Below, one piece after another: positions 25,301 through 30,847 of a stretch of 64,000 nucleotides of DNA (the stretch's first letter is position 1; every line of letters starts with the position of its first letter). The DNA comes from Nilaparvata lugens (lineage: Eukaryota; Arthropoda; Insecta; Hemiptera; Delphacidae), in NCBI RefSeq assembly GCF_014356525.2, contig NC_052515.1, positions 21,656,365 through 21,720,364 on the forward strand. The letters run 5' to 3'. Made by a program: the position numbers and the translations under genes. Under the pieces are notes generated by a model, which saw only the letters and a program-made list of their open reading frames with translations, was not told the origin of the DNA and did not search any database.

Positions 25301-27794
25301 AACATGCTTCAGAAATCAGAATTGGAATAATAGTGGAATAGATATCAATGGTAAAAAATGTAACACCTTGAAATTTGCAGATGATGTTGTGCAAATAGGA
25401 AGCAGCACAGGAGAAGTTCACTACATGTTAATGGATTCAATTGTAGAGACAGGGAAAATTGGATTGAAGGTGAATTTGAACAAGTCAAAAGTCATGACAT
25501 TCAACTGTGAAGAGAAGGAAATATCACTTGAGGAAGGAAGAATGAAAAAATTTGAACATTTTTTCCACTTGGGGCAGAAGATTGGAAAAGACAGTTAATG
25601 GACAGAGATCACCTGGAAAGTCGCATTAGGCTGTCAGCAACAACAGCTGTCAGAGCTTCTTTCAACCCTCTTTCTACAAAAATAAGACATTCCACTTTTT
25701 GAAAACATTAGTTGAGATAGCAAGACTATCTGACATAGATAATATAAAGAGAAATTCCTCAAAATAGGTAAATTATTCGATGAAGGACAAAGTTGCGGAT
25801 TTGGCTCATCTGTGAAGCTAGACTAGTCTTTCCATTCAATAACATTCTCAAATGAACATCCTAGGATAAAGAGGCGAGTATATTACTTTTCTGCATGCAT
25901 ATACTCACTATCTTTCGTGTTTGATGAAGCTTATAAACATGAAAACTGACTTGAGCTGCATTTAGGTGCGTTTACATGAAAGTTATTAAACAAATTCTAA
26001 TAACTTAATCCTCATAGATTCTATTAGATTGAACATAACTCATCATATACATGATGAACATTTATGTGTTTGTCAAGTTCCATTCAATCTAATAGAATCT
26101 TTAAGGATTGGTGTAAACCCAGCTTTAGAAGTCATCAAATACCTGTTTTAATTTGTTTAAAATCACAGAGAACATTCATATAATAGCATTCAGCTGTAGG
26201 CTTCAGGCCTACTACAATGATTTAGGCTCAGCAAAAACAATTCAGAATGTTCCTGGGAACATCATTTGAGGATAATTGAATTGAGTGAAACTTGAGAGGC
26301 CATTACTTTGAATGCTCTTCCGAGGAACCAGAGTATAATAATAATAATATCGAGTGACCTGGCTGGCTCAGGTCTGGTGTCAGAGTTTTCAGGTCGCAGC
26401 TGATCAATTTCAGGGCCTCTAACATGACCTAACGACTGCTTTTTAGGCAGCCGGGACCGACGGCTTAACGTGTCCATCCGAAACACGGGAGTGGCCCGAG
26501 ATAAATATCTTGCCTGGGCCGGGATTTGAACCCGGGCCTCTGAATCATAAAGCCAGCATCTGATCCACTCGACTACGGCCACTTCCAACCAGGAACCAGA
26601 GTTGAGGAGCCCTATTTATTGTTTTTGGAGGGACAGATTCAAGGATCCAAAGATTCAAAGAACCCCACTCGTCAACCGAAGCTTATTGTGTTCCCAAGTA
26701 GTATGTTAGTCAGCCAAACCAATACGTCTATGTCCTTTACAAGAACCAGGAGTTTTACCTTATACTAACATTCCATTCATCACCTGGTTTCAATCCTTGT
26801 TGCAATCCAGTGTGATATGCTTGGCAGTCTCTTCTGACTGATTAGTCCTCGTGACCCAGGTGAGTTCCACTCCTGGCCTTCTTTGTAGGCTCTCCCACTG
26901 AGGAAGGGGCGGCCAAGTTGCCTCTAGGCGCCCGGCCACTCTTGACCCACATTTGTGCCTGGTTTTTCACCTATCACTGGTCTCTTTAGTTTTTTCTTTT
27001 TGCCCCTCTGAAACTTTGCAGGGTCAAAAGCCCCAATTCTTTCAAGAAGTTATGCCCGAATGGCCGCCCTGTTTTGAGCAGTGGTGAGTTTTGGCCTCTC
27101 CACCCACAAACTCGTGACCTATATGAGTTCCACTCCTGGCCTTTTTGTAGGTCCTTCCGCTGACAGAGGGGACGCCAAGCTGCCTCCAGGGCGCCCAGCG
27201 CTCGGCCACCCTCGACTCAGCATCTTGACCCACATTTGTGCCTGGAGCTTCGCCCATCTATTGTCTCTTGAGTTTTTATTTCTGCCCCTCCGAAATTGCC
27301 CTGATGGGGCAGATCCCGTGGGTTTGAAGGCAAGGCAACTTCTGGAGTTTCCTTGAGGTCCATTTTAGTCGCCTCCTACGACAAGCATGGATACTGTAGG
27401 TGAATTCCGGTTTTCAACACATTCTTGAGTACGATGATCGACTCAATGCTCCCCCTACCCACAGGGGACTGAGGAGCCCTAAGTTGAAGTTCATAGATAC
27501 GGCATTATTTGTCGCTGGAATATTCCTGTCTGTCTAAGGAATACTCAAATAGCCATATTCAAATAGCCTAGTCATAAAAAATAAAGACATGATTTATCTG
27601 TATATAAATGAGATGAACTTACACCAGTTGAACATGTCATCAAAGATGACCTTTCATGTGCTTTTTCCATGATTTTGAAAAGATTGGACGGTGCTTCGTC
27701 CCTCAACTTGTATAATTCAGTGACGCCGCCAGTGAAATCTTGTAAGGCTTCGGAAGCCTTACCGTTTTCTAGCGCTTCGTAAGAGCCATGTAGT
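1302..27794 (-). CDS. Calpain gene, 3' part (nine exons, minus strand)
   Basis: This is the C-terminal two-thirds of a classical calpain, a cytosolic Ca2+-activated cysteine protease. Exons, in transcript order, are 27794-27623, 20335-20163, 18524-18271, 15800-15646, 10295-10078, 8754-8613, 7408-7281, 3994-3799 and 1387-1302. All have AG acceptors and GT donors, and codon phases match at every junction except 10078/8754, where a 43-nt exon present in the inverted copy is missing. Domains in order are the second half of the protease core (active-site His and Asn), the C2-like beta-sandwich and the penta-EF-hand domain, then the stop. Exons for the propeptide and catalytic Cys are not visible between 27795 and the N gap, so they lie in or beyond it. 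Insects carry calpain A and B types; I cannot decide which this is. As assembled, the missing exon would shift the frame before the EF-hands. Confidence 0.9.
1581..2071. repeat. Long near-perfect inverted repeat (foldback element)
   Basis: Two arms of about 240 bp pair almost base for base. The left arm starts 'ATGTTGAAGAGCTTCATCAG' and the right arm ends with its complement; the turn is near 1826. Arms include 'CCTACCAATATTGTAGGCAT' and its complement. It lies in the last calpain intron. The high arm identity suggests a young foldback transposon or a recent inverted duplication. Confidence 0.88.
2100..3250. repeat. Older inverted repeat interrupted by a MITE
   Basis: Left arm segments ('GAACTTTGCACAATCATTCA' near 2210 and 'TTGACATCTTATTTGTCAAG' near 2392) recur as diverged reverse complements near 3030 and 3190. 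Both arms contain a 'GGCCGCCATTTT'-type motif. The short element at 2629-2981 sits in the loop. The arms are more diverged than those of the neighbouring foldback element, so this one is older. Confidence 0.7.
2629..2981. mobile_element. MITE with GGGCCGGTTTCC termini and TAA target duplication
   Basis: A 353-bp element begins GGGCCGGTTTCCAAGCTC and ends with the complement GAGCTCGGAAACCGGCCC, flanked on each side by TAA (2626-2628 and 2982-2984). Subterminal sequence such as 'TTAGCTAA' is also mirrored. A 3-bp TAA/TTA duplication is typical of PIF/Harbinger elements. It has no ORF, so it would be mobilised in trans. Confidence 0.8.
3251..3798. other. Intronic AT-rich sequence
   Basis: No gene seen. 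Near 3700-3720 the string GCGACCTACCTAACATGAACTA resembles the calpain donor region at 3790-3812, a small local duplication of an exon-intron border. Confidence 0.5.
3799..3994 (-). CDS. Calpain exon: EF-hands 3-4
   Basis: This exon encodes FVYKMYCKEETGYLSAFELR followed by the insect-typical QALNSAGYRLNNHIL, HRYASKEGKI and FDDFVMCAVRLKFMI segments of the penta-EF-hand domain. It starts in phase 0 after TTTTTCAG and ends one base into a codon at a GTAGGT donor. The first loop, YCKEETGYLSAFEL, lacks the usual Asp at its start, so Ca2+ binding there may be weak. The D-D-F of the following hand is kept. The next exon is 2.4 kb away, across a nest of foldback repeats. Confidence 0.9.
4045..4170. 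repeat. Repeat family C copy (GTCCACGTTATA termini)
   Basis: Begins like other copies in this window (for example 33535 and 14320-14580) with 'GTCCACGTTATATTGGCAGT'. Related ends appear near 7690, 11360, 14575, 33540 and 35880, usually as 'TATAGTG(G/A)GGTCCACGTTATAATGGCAGT'. The inverted ends suggest a mariner-like MITE family, but borders of this copy are unclear. Confidence 0.55.
4686..4873. mobile_element. MITE with AGCTGGGTTTACACCAAAGTT termini
   Basis: A palindromic element of about 187 bp: 'AGCTGGGTTTACACCAAAGT' at the left and its diverged complement at the right, with 'TCTATTAGATTGAAC' mirrored inside. Two more copies occur at about 25968-26126 and 30326-30483. Confidence 0.75.
5350..6059 (-). 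pseudogene. LINE reverse transcriptase fragment (C-terminal part)
   Basis: The minus strand reads WLDEHIFTLNSNKSVFMTFS ... YFKYLGVIVDQHL, the 'LNxxKS-x-x-x-F' and 'YLGV-x-x-D' blocks that follow the catalytic YADD region in Jockey/CR1-type LINEs. After frame changes it continues AYIQSHLQYGIKIWGASYSN and ...VLTVEQLYIRI, matching the thumb region, as in the intact LINE at 46588-49497 and the fragment at 62703-63158. It is 5'-truncated and frameshifted. It abuts the right inverted repeat at 6060. Confidence 0.75.
6263..7280. other. Calpain intron, no gene seen
   Basis: Ordinary AT-rich intron. A short stretch near 6480-6560 resembles one at 20780-20850 in reverse ('GATCATGTTCTAT', 'ATCACATTGAG'), so it contains part of a dispersed repeat. 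Confidence 0.5.
7281..7408 (-). CDS. Calpain exon: EF-hand 2
   Basis: Encodes DIQPEGFSKDVCRSMIAMLD followed by IDRSGKLGFEEFMKLSAEIRNWK. The loop D-I-D-R-S-G-K-L-G-F-E-E is a canonical 12-residue EF-hand calcium loop with the acidic twelfth position intact, so this hand should bind Ca2+. The exon is 128 nt, takes over from a one-base split codon and ends in phase 0, which fits both neighbours. Donor GTTTG is a weak match; acceptor is ATTGCAG. Confidence 0.9.
7769..8098. mobile_element. MITE with TACTCCGTACAAAATCA inverted termini
   Basis: About 330 bp with terminal inverted repeats near 28 bp: left 'ATACTCCGTACAAAATCATT', right complement of 'ATACTCTGTACAAAATCACT'. A second copy of the body lies at 21850-22120. 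There is no meaningful ORF. Sequence at the ends is compatible with a TA target duplication as in Tc1/mariner-type MITEs, but I cannot fix the border. Confidence 0.7.
8260..8600 (-). pseudogene. RTE-like LINE fragment (C-terminus)
   Basis: Minus-strand reading RIQAAEIRFLRAVKVYSRLD, YIRNDAIRTELNVESLLQIL, W-S-S-H-L-L-R-M and GGRGVGRPMDAGTYQQ matches the tail of RTE-type LINE polyproteins (R-I-x-A-A-E-M-x-F-L-R ... R-N-x-x-I-R ... W-x-x-H-x-x-R-M ... G-R-P). Only the C-terminal hundred residues survive. It lies in a calpain intron, on the same strand, a few bases from the exon at 8613. Confidence 0.75.
8613..8754 (-). CDS. Calpain exon: linker and EF-hand 1
   Basis: Encodes VKVDDDEPEKNNATDDNIRE then FFKKLAGDDMEVNWMELKQILDYSMKAG. 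The LAGDDMEVNWMEL segment is the atypical first EF-hand of calpains, where 'LAGeD-eI' replaces a normal loop. The acidic start links the beta-sandwich domain to the EF-hands. It begins in phase 0 after TTCACAG. The exon before it in the inverted copy, a 43-nt one, is absent here; splicing straight from 10078 would read this exon out of frame and hit a TAG inside it. In the plus-strand copy the first seven codons match before a GAA expansion takes over. Confidence 0.9.
8970..9540. repeat. Two diverged tandem units in a calpain intron
   Basis: Units of about 300 bp (8970-9285 and 9286-9540) share 'CCCTTGCTGAACTTCT', 'GGCCTAGAAA', a run of AAAACGCTC-type words, 'GCTGAGCCTGTGTACC' and 'AAATTTGAATATTTT'. 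The same pair is present in reverse at 38800-39380 in the other calpain copy, so the tandem arose before the inverted duplication. Confidence 0.75.
10078..10295 (-). CDS. Calpain exon: C2-like beta-sandwich, second half
   Basis: Encodes LEGADDLPKPLDRNFFKYNE through SFTNLREVTARFKLPPG, YCIVPSTFKPNDEGEFLLRV and FSETKNHMQ. The FKLPPGxYxIVPSTFxPNxEGEFLLRVFSE stretch is the calpain signature of this Ca2+-responsive domain. Length is 218 nt, starting in phase 0 and ending two bases into a codon at a strong GTAAGT donor. The plus copy at 37080-37297 has the same length and boundaries, with a handful of amino-acid changes and no stop. Confidence 0.93.
10296..12170. other. Calpain intron with repeat-family pieces
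   Basis: No gene. Near 10306-10470 the strings TTATCAGTTACAGACAGTAG and 'TTATCAGTTACTGACAATAG' recur in a short tandem. From 11357 to 11790 there are pieces of repeat families C and D; family D ('CGGCGAACTTC(A/G)TACCGCC', then 'AAAAGTCAATGTATCTCAT') also occurs at 14050-14280, 33690-33930 and 35470-35720. Confidence 0.55.
12175..12890. mobile_element. Harbinger-like element with GGTCACACC ends and a MADF fragment
   Basis: The left end 'GGGCAGGTCACACCGA' with 'GCGGCGGTAGCGA' is mirrored at the right by 'CGCTACCGCTAGC' and 'TTGGTGTGACGTTCGC'. Inside, 12248-12378 is a smaller palindrome of the same type (ACCGAGCTCGCTACCGC against GCGGTAGTGAGCTCGGT). The element also encodes a MADF-like segment at 12640. 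MADF/Myb-type accessory proteins are carried by PIF/Harbinger transposons; no DDE transposase is left here. Confidence 0.6.
12640..12867 (+). pseudogene. MADF-domain fragment (transposon accessory protein)
   Basis: A 75-codon ORF begins MENLIEEVRKRPIIWDFRND and continues NYKEAKYSTL. L-I-x-x-V-R-x-R-P-x-(I/L)-W-D-x-x-x-x-x-Y-K is the first helix and turn of a MADF DNA-binding domain. After about 30 residues the match stops and the ORF runs into the element's GC-rich right end. It is a fragment, perhaps a spliced first exon, of a Harbinger-type accessory gene. I am fairly sure of the MADF match and less sure of the transposon class. Confidence 0.6.
13205..13700 (+). repeat. Interspersed repeat family A copy
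   Basis: The fullest copy: 'TTGCCCTATTACCATAGGTA', 'GGTCCCCTGAGTCCAAAAAA', a CA/TG-rich core, 'GATATCTCATCTCCCAAT' and 'CAAGATGGCGGCTAAAATGG'. It is part of the inverted duplication and pairs with 34340-34790. Confidence 0.75.
14050..14285 (-). repeat. Interspersed repeat family D copy
   Basis: Reverse copy of the family with 'CTAGCTTACCCGGCGAACTT' at one end and 'AATATTACTACCAATT' at the other. Similar ends mark many short elements in insect genomes. No ORF. Confidence 0.65.
14700..15430 (-). mobile_element. Interspersed repeat family B copy
   Basis: Starts 'AATATCGGGGCACCGAGCTT' and runs to the 'CGAGATCAGTAAAACATAAA' end. Two further copies, in the other orientation, lie in tandem at 39755-40475 and 40545-41205. 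This copy is absent from the corresponding point of the plus calpain copy (near 33425), so it was inserted after the duplication or lost from the partner. It has no coding capacity. Confidence 0.75.
15646..15800 (-). CDS. Calpain exon: C2-like beta-sandwich, first half
   Basis: Encodes [20 protein letters not shown] followed by [20 protein letters not shown] and DECLSIGFAVYH. The acidic DPDEEDEED loop and the [11 protein letters not shown] motif are diagnostic of this calpain domain; the loop is thought to sense Ca2+ and phospholipid. I chose the GTGGGT donor at 15645 rather than the GTATTT four bases on, because only the former keeps frame with the exon at 10295. The 155-nt length is identical in the plus copy. 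Confidence 0.9.
15925..16340 (+). repeat. Interspersed repeat family A copy
   Basis: Same landmarks as 13205-13700 with a shorter TG core. The left breakpoint of the inverted duplication falls at its edge: the partner at 32955 matches only up to 'GGTACTTAGATTTG'. Confidence 0.7.
16484..17828. repeat. 1.35-kb satellite-like array of an ACATTTAA octamer
   Basis: Roughly 170 copies of ACATTTAA in tandem. Many units have lost one base (ACATTAA or ACATTTA) and a few carry G or C (ACATTTGA, ACATTCAA). A longer variant, 'TCAAGCAATTAAACATTTAA', appears near 16550 and again near 16747, hinting at a higher-order unit at the left end. It lies in the calpain intron between exons 18271 and 15800, and is not in the plus copy. 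Confidence 0.95.
17829..18270. other. Intron sequence with family-type repeat end
   Basis: No gene. 'GATCGGTGAGTGAGTCAGTC' with short TCAG repeats lies near 18038-18065 and resembles the end of a dispersed repeat. Confidence 0.45.
18271..18524 (-). CDS. Calpain exon: end of protease core and junction
   Basis: Encodes [48 protein letters not shown] and [31 protein letters not shown]-x-x-D-F and the WVxGxTAGGCRN motif close the calpain protease domain and lead into the beta-sandwich. Clear acceptor (ACCTCCAG) and donor (GTGAGTC). The region is more GC-rich than its introns, as expected of selected coding sequence. ORFs on the opposite strand here are shadows. Confidence 0.93.
19185..19795. pseudogene. 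Head-to-head pair of DDE transposase fragments
   Basis: The left arm, read on the minus strand, gives SPDLTSMDFFLWGFIKNKVY then VPSLPDNLND. The right arm, on the plus strand, encodes the same stretch with a stop in place of the Trp of LWG, preceded by RDFLDNCFQLRWIHHVGPI. These are the C-terminal blocks (W-I-x-x-x-G-P-I, S-P-D-L-x-x-x-D-F-F-L-W-G) of a common insect Tc1/mariner-like transposase family. The outer ends match too (CCGTTGGTAATGCGACATAC at left, its complement at right). So this is an inverted repeat of two decayed 3' fragments. Confidence 0.75.
20163..20335 (-). CDS. Calpain exon with active-site His and Asn
   Basis: Encodes PVENKQPLTPEGLVRTHAYS then ITEIKLVDIPNETSEIPLLRLRNPWGNEVEWNRAWSDK. 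The His of THAYSI and the Asn of RLRNPWGN are the second and third residues of the calpain Cys-His-Asn triad, and both are present. The usual G-H-A-Y-S is T-H-A-Y-S here, a conservative difference. It starts in phase 0 (TTTTGCAG acceptor) and ends two bases into a Lys codon at GTGAGT. Confidence 0.93.
20336..21849. other. Calpain intron, no gene seen
   Basis: AT-rich intron. Stretches at 21080-21480 and 21560-21840 read on the minus strand like worn LINE sequence, for example near 21590-21660, but I cannot follow a frame far enough to call it. Confidence 0.4.
21850..22120. mobile_element. Second copy of the TACTCCGTACAAAATCA MITE
   Basis: Shares 'GGGAGATCAGCCAATTAC', 'GTGATGGATA', 'GAGCGCTTGA', 'AACGGCAACAT'-type words and the right end 'GTTCGGAGTATA' with 7769-8098 over most of its length. 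Confidence 0.7.
22889..23062 (-). promoter_or_regulatory. Possible internal promoter and 5' exon in a calpain intron
   Basis: On the minus strand a TATATATGC box (23060-23052) is followed by about 140 bp rich in CAGT/TGGCAGTTAGTGGCAGTTG-type repeats and a well-formed donor (GAGCCAG|GTAAAGATT) at 22889. The upstream flank (23063-23130) is unusually C-rich on the plus strand. Together this resembles a core promoter with a short non-coding first exon on the calpain strand. It is upstream of the exon holding the active-site His. No transcript evidence is available here. Confidence 0.3.
23063..24785. other. AT-rich intron with E-box palindromes
   Basis: No gene. ACCACGTGGT occurs near 23766 and 23801 with similar flanks, and a related CCATGTGGTT near 23942. 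The 71-codon ORFs at 24235-24455 overlap on both strands and have no family signature. Confidence 0.45.
24790..25690 (+). pseudogene. RTE-like LINE reverse transcriptase, frameshifted
   Basis: Successive frames read FKRGDREEIKNYCPIS, SVDQAGFKKN, the palm start (LFTDFEEAFDSV), then an open stretch 25212-25598: LVEVRRGLRQGDIQSAKIFN, GIDINGKKCNTLKFADDVVQ and LKVNLNKSKVMTFN. F-A-D-D is the catalytic box; R-x-G-L-R-Q-G-D is the preceding motif. The order and wording (G-I-x-I-N-G-x-x-L-x-x-L-x-F-A-D-D) fit RTE-clade LINEs. Stops and shifts make it non-functional. The endonuclease is missing. Confidence 0.8.
25550..26720 (+). repeat. Direct repeat, copy 1 (LINE tail plus MITE)
   Basis: The segment beginning 'CATTTTTTCCACTTGGGGCA' recurs at 29917-30747 in the same orientation. 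It contains the end of the RTE fragment and a MITE (25968-26126). Copy 1 carries an extra SINE at 26334-26590. Confidence 0.85.
26334..26590 (-). mobile_element. Complete tRNA-derived SINE with 11-bp target duplication
   Basis: On the minus strand the 257-bp element opens GGTTGGAAGTGGCCG, with an A box in TAGTCGAGTGGAT and a perfect B box GGTTCAAATCC, a tRNA-unrelated body, and a short (ATT)n tail. It is flanked by AGGAACCAGAG at 26323-26333 and 26591-26601. Those are the marks of LINE-driven insertion of a Pol III transcript. Confidence 0.87.
26855..27480. repeat. Two tandem GC-rich units
   Basis: Units at about 26855-27040 and 27112-27300 share 'GAGTTCCACTCCTGGCC', 'TTGACCCACATTTGTGCCTG' and 'TGCCCCTC(T/C)GAAA'. 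They are followed at 27360-27475 by 'TAGTCGCCTCCTACGACAAG' and 'CCCCCTACCCACAGGGG'. From memory the last part resembles a widespread arthropod SINE 3' region, but I could not check. ORFs crossing it on both strands are not genes. Confidence 0.6.
27623..27794 (-). CDS. Calpain exon: protease core before the active-site His
   Basis: Encodes, after one base of a split codon, LHGSYEALENGKASEALQDF then TGGVTELYKLRDEAPSNLFK and IMEKAHERSSLMTCSTG. The LHGSYEAL-G, DFTGGV and E/KAHERSSLMxCS motifs are hallmarks of the calpain protease core. It is the most upstream calpain exon I can find. The donor GTAAGT at 27622 gives a phase-0 end that fits 20335. The 7.3-kb intron after it holds a LINE remnant, a SINE and a promoter-like segment. 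Confidence 0.92.
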
Positions 27795-29220
27795 CTGAAA
27801 ATTGAATCTTTAGAAATTAGAGAATGATACATCACAGAAGTATATTATTTCTAAAAATCTATAAGAAATCGTAATTCATGGAATATGAGAATATTATTTC
27901 GAAAATTCAAGGAATTGATTTATTGAGATCTCACAGTTGAGCAGTATTTCAGAGAAGTCCTTCAAATGTGGAACATATTTTTTAGAAAGGCCACCAAAAC
28001 AAAAAAGTGATTAGAATGAATGCTTTATTTTTTCCCATCAGTTTATTTGATTATTAATCGGTGCTGCAATTTCTCATTTGACTTCATCATTTGTTCAAAT
28101 GGATGTTCCGATGTATTCATTAATGAATTTGTACAAACACTCAAGGTACCTAGAATACATTGTATTCTAGGTACATTGCAAACACCTATCATTGAAAATA
28201 TTGAGAAAGATGAACATGCATGTCAACCCTTAACAGATTCAATATTTAGAAGTTGAAATAAAATTGTTATCATGCATATCCTGTCGTTAGTGGGCCAACC
28301 TTAGCAAAAGAAAAGTGAGGCAGGATAGAATCAGATTCAAAGATAGTATCTTGACTGTTGATCATGACGTATTTCTATAAATTGTATGGCATAATGTTGT
28401 GTAATTATCAAAATGGTAACTTATAGGTTTTATGAAATTTATTGAATACAATGGATGTTTTAAAACACCCACCATAGAGGAAAATAAGCATTAGAAGATA
28501 TCCCATGGTATAGGGTGGTTTATGTTCTAAACTTCAAGCCGACTACTGTATATTACGGGTGTGAGTGTAAGAACGGCACATATTTTGTTATTTTCCAGAT
28601 TCAGTTTAAGTTGCATTATCGTAAAAAGTTGGTCACTATAAAAAAAGTCGAGAAGTTGGAAAATAATCACTTTATGAAAATCAACTCTCTTCTGAATAAT
28701 AGAGGGAACAGTTTCATGACGAAAGCCTGTAGGCTTGAATTTAATGAATAATATTACAGTATGAAAAAATATTATCCCAGAAAAGGAAAGTAGTGTAAGA
28801 GTACCGCACAAGATTTTTAAAAATCTCCCCCGAATATGTTGAGAATATCAGCTGAAATCTTTCTATCCAACTTACCATCACTCTTCCCAGAAGTGGAGTT
28901 TTATGAGGGCTATGTTCATCTTATTTATTTATTTATTCTTCATTGCTCTTTTACATCCATTTATGAGTTGAAAATATACATTAACCAATACAAAAACAAG
29001 ATGAAGAAAGATAAATCAATTTCAATAGGTCATATATACTTATATTTAACAACATATAGCTATACTACATATTATATTAATATATTAACATTATTATTAT
29101 TGAACTAATATCCAAATCAAATGCTGTGATTCACCCCGAAGACTTCTGCTACTGCAAATATTGACAACAGGGTAAACAGCCAGATGGAAATTCGATGAGC
29201 GCTACTTTTTAAAAATTATT
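27795..29220. other. Upstream calpain intron, no exon found
   Basis: I searched the minus strand for the expected preceding protease exon (ending in an E-K-A-Y-A-K-like motif) and did not find it. A perfect 29-bp palindrome lies at 28146-28174. Confidence 0.5.
28146..28174. repeat. Perfect short palindrome
   Basis: GTACCTAGAATACA, one T, then its exact reverse complement: a 14-bp stem with a 1-nt centre. Confidence 0.9.
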
Positions 29221-29293
29221 TGTCAGCCCGGGAATCGAACCCAGCACCTCCTAATTGCCGGTCAGGAATGCTTCCCCCTAAACCAAACTGACA
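29221..29293 (-). repeat. tRNA-like 73-nt head of a SINE
   Basis: On the minus strand a 7-bp acceptor stem forms (TGTCAGT with GCTGACA), as does a T-arm CTGGG-TTCGATT-CCCGG containing the Pol III B box GGTTCGATTCC. The D-arm is near normal and the A box is TGGTTTAGGGGG. The anticodon arm has an 11-nt loop if stem TTCCT/AGGAG forms, which rules out an ordinary tRNA. I read it as the tRNA-derived head of a SINE. A partial inverted second copy follows at 29340-29391. Confidence 0.65.
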
Positions 29294-29339
29294 ATCTCTG
29301 GATAGCAGCGCTCATTTTATACGAAGATAGCGGCCAGCC

Positions 29340-29391
29340 AGTATCCAGAGATTGTGAGTTTGGTGTAAGGGTAAGCATTCCTGACCGGCCA
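29340..29391 (+). repeat. Truncated inverted partner of the tRNA-like SINE head
   Basis: Reads TATCCAGAGATTGTGAGTTT then GGTGTAAGGGTAAGCATTCC and TGACCGGCC, the same 5' half as the minus-strand unit at 29221-29310, and stops at the anticodon arm. The two lie head to head about 35 bp apart. Confidence 0.7.
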
Positions 29392-29916
29392 TTAATTTGA
29401 ATTTTCGTTAAATTATAATAATTAATTCAGTAGCATTTGAATAATCGCAATATTTCAGTAATTTCCATCTGTATATCAACATTTAATTATATAATACATC
29501 AACGTTTGATTCAGTTTGTTTATTGAGAATGGTATGAATTCTTGGATAAGTTGAAATAGGAACAGGAGATAAAATTGTAAATTTGGCGACAAACTTTTCT
29601 GAATGAAGGAGTCTAGTGCAATATTCTATATACTGAATCAATACAATGATACATCATACCATATATCAATTCCAAAACACAAAATTACAGTTTGTGACGC
29701 CACTGAATATTATCTATAGTATCATATTCACCTCCAATACAGAGGTGGCTATGATAGTATCTATGATACAGTTCAGTACCGTATGTACTATATACAGAGA
29801 GTCTCCAAATTTACTACTCATGAGGTTATGCAACATGAGCTTCACGATGAGTTCAGGACATTATGTACAGCTTAAAGAAAATCAATATTTCTGAGAGACA
29901 ATGCTTTTCTAATTTG

Positions 29917-30747
29917 GACATTTTTTCCACTCGGGGCAGAAGATTGGAAAAGACAGTTAATGGACAGAGATCACCTGGAAAGTTGCATTAGGCTGTCAGC
30001 AACAACAGCTGTCAGAGCTTCTTCCAACCCTCTTTCTATAAAAAAAGACATTTCACTCTTTGAGAACATAAGTTAAGATAGCAAGACTATCTGGCATAGA
30101 TAATATGAAAAAAATCCTCAAAAAAGGTAAATTAGTCCATGAAGGACAAAGTTGCGAACTTGGCTCATCTGTGAAGCTAGACTAGTCTTTCCATTCAATA
30201 ACATTCTCAAAGGAACATCCTTGGATAAAGAAGCCAGTATATTCCTTTTCTGCATGCATATACTCACTATCTTTCGTGTTTGATGAAGCTTATAAACATG
30301 AAAACTGACTTAAGCTGCATTTAGCTGCGTTTACATCAAAGTTATTAACAAAATGTCAATAACTTAATCCTCATAGATTCTATTAGATTGAACATAACTT
30401 ATCATATACATGATGAAAATTTATGTTTGTCAAGTTCCATCAATCTAATAGAATCTTCAAGGATTGGTGTAAACTCAGCTTTAGAAGTCATCAAATAACT
30501 TGTTCAAAATCACAGAGTACATTCATATAGCATTCAACTGTAGGCTTCAGGCCTACTACAATGATTTAGGCTCAGCATAAACAATTCAGGATGTTCCTGG
30601 AAATCATTTGAGGTTAATTGATTGACTCAACCCGAAATTCGGAGAACCAGAGTTGAGGAGCCCTATTTATTGTTTTTGGAGGGAAAGATCAAGGATTACA
30701 AAGTTCAAAGAACACCAATCGTCAACCGAAGCTGTATTGTAGTTCCA
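29917..30747 (+). repeat. Direct repeat, copy 2, ending at the assembly gap
   Basis: Matches 25550-26720 with small differences and lacks the SINE. The right-hand match continues to the last base before the N run. Confidence 0.85.
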
Positions 30748-30847
30748 NNNNNNNNNNNNNNNNNNNNNNNNNNNNNNNNNNNNNNNNNNNNNNNNNNNNN
30801 NNNNNNNNNNNNNNNNNNNNNNNNNNNNNNNNNNNNNNNNNNNNNNN
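30748..30847. other. Assembly gap (100 N)
   Basis: Exactly 100 N, the conventional length for a gap of unknown size. The left edge lies inside a copy of a dispersed repeat (29917-30747) that also occurs at 25550-26720, a common reason for assembly breaks. Confidence 1.

Noticed and set aside
27042..27356. Overlapping ORFs on both strands
   Set aside because: Lie in a GC-rich tandem repeat; no family motifs, and open frames are expected from composition.
28836..28885. Missing upstream calpain exon
   Set aside because: A GTAAGT-like donor exists on the minus strand near 28878, but the upstream reading shows no calpain motif and stops early.
29221..29293. Functional tRNA gene
   Set aside because: The anticodon loop is about 11 nt and the same head recurs in truncated form next to it, which fits a SINE better. 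I could not run a covariance search.
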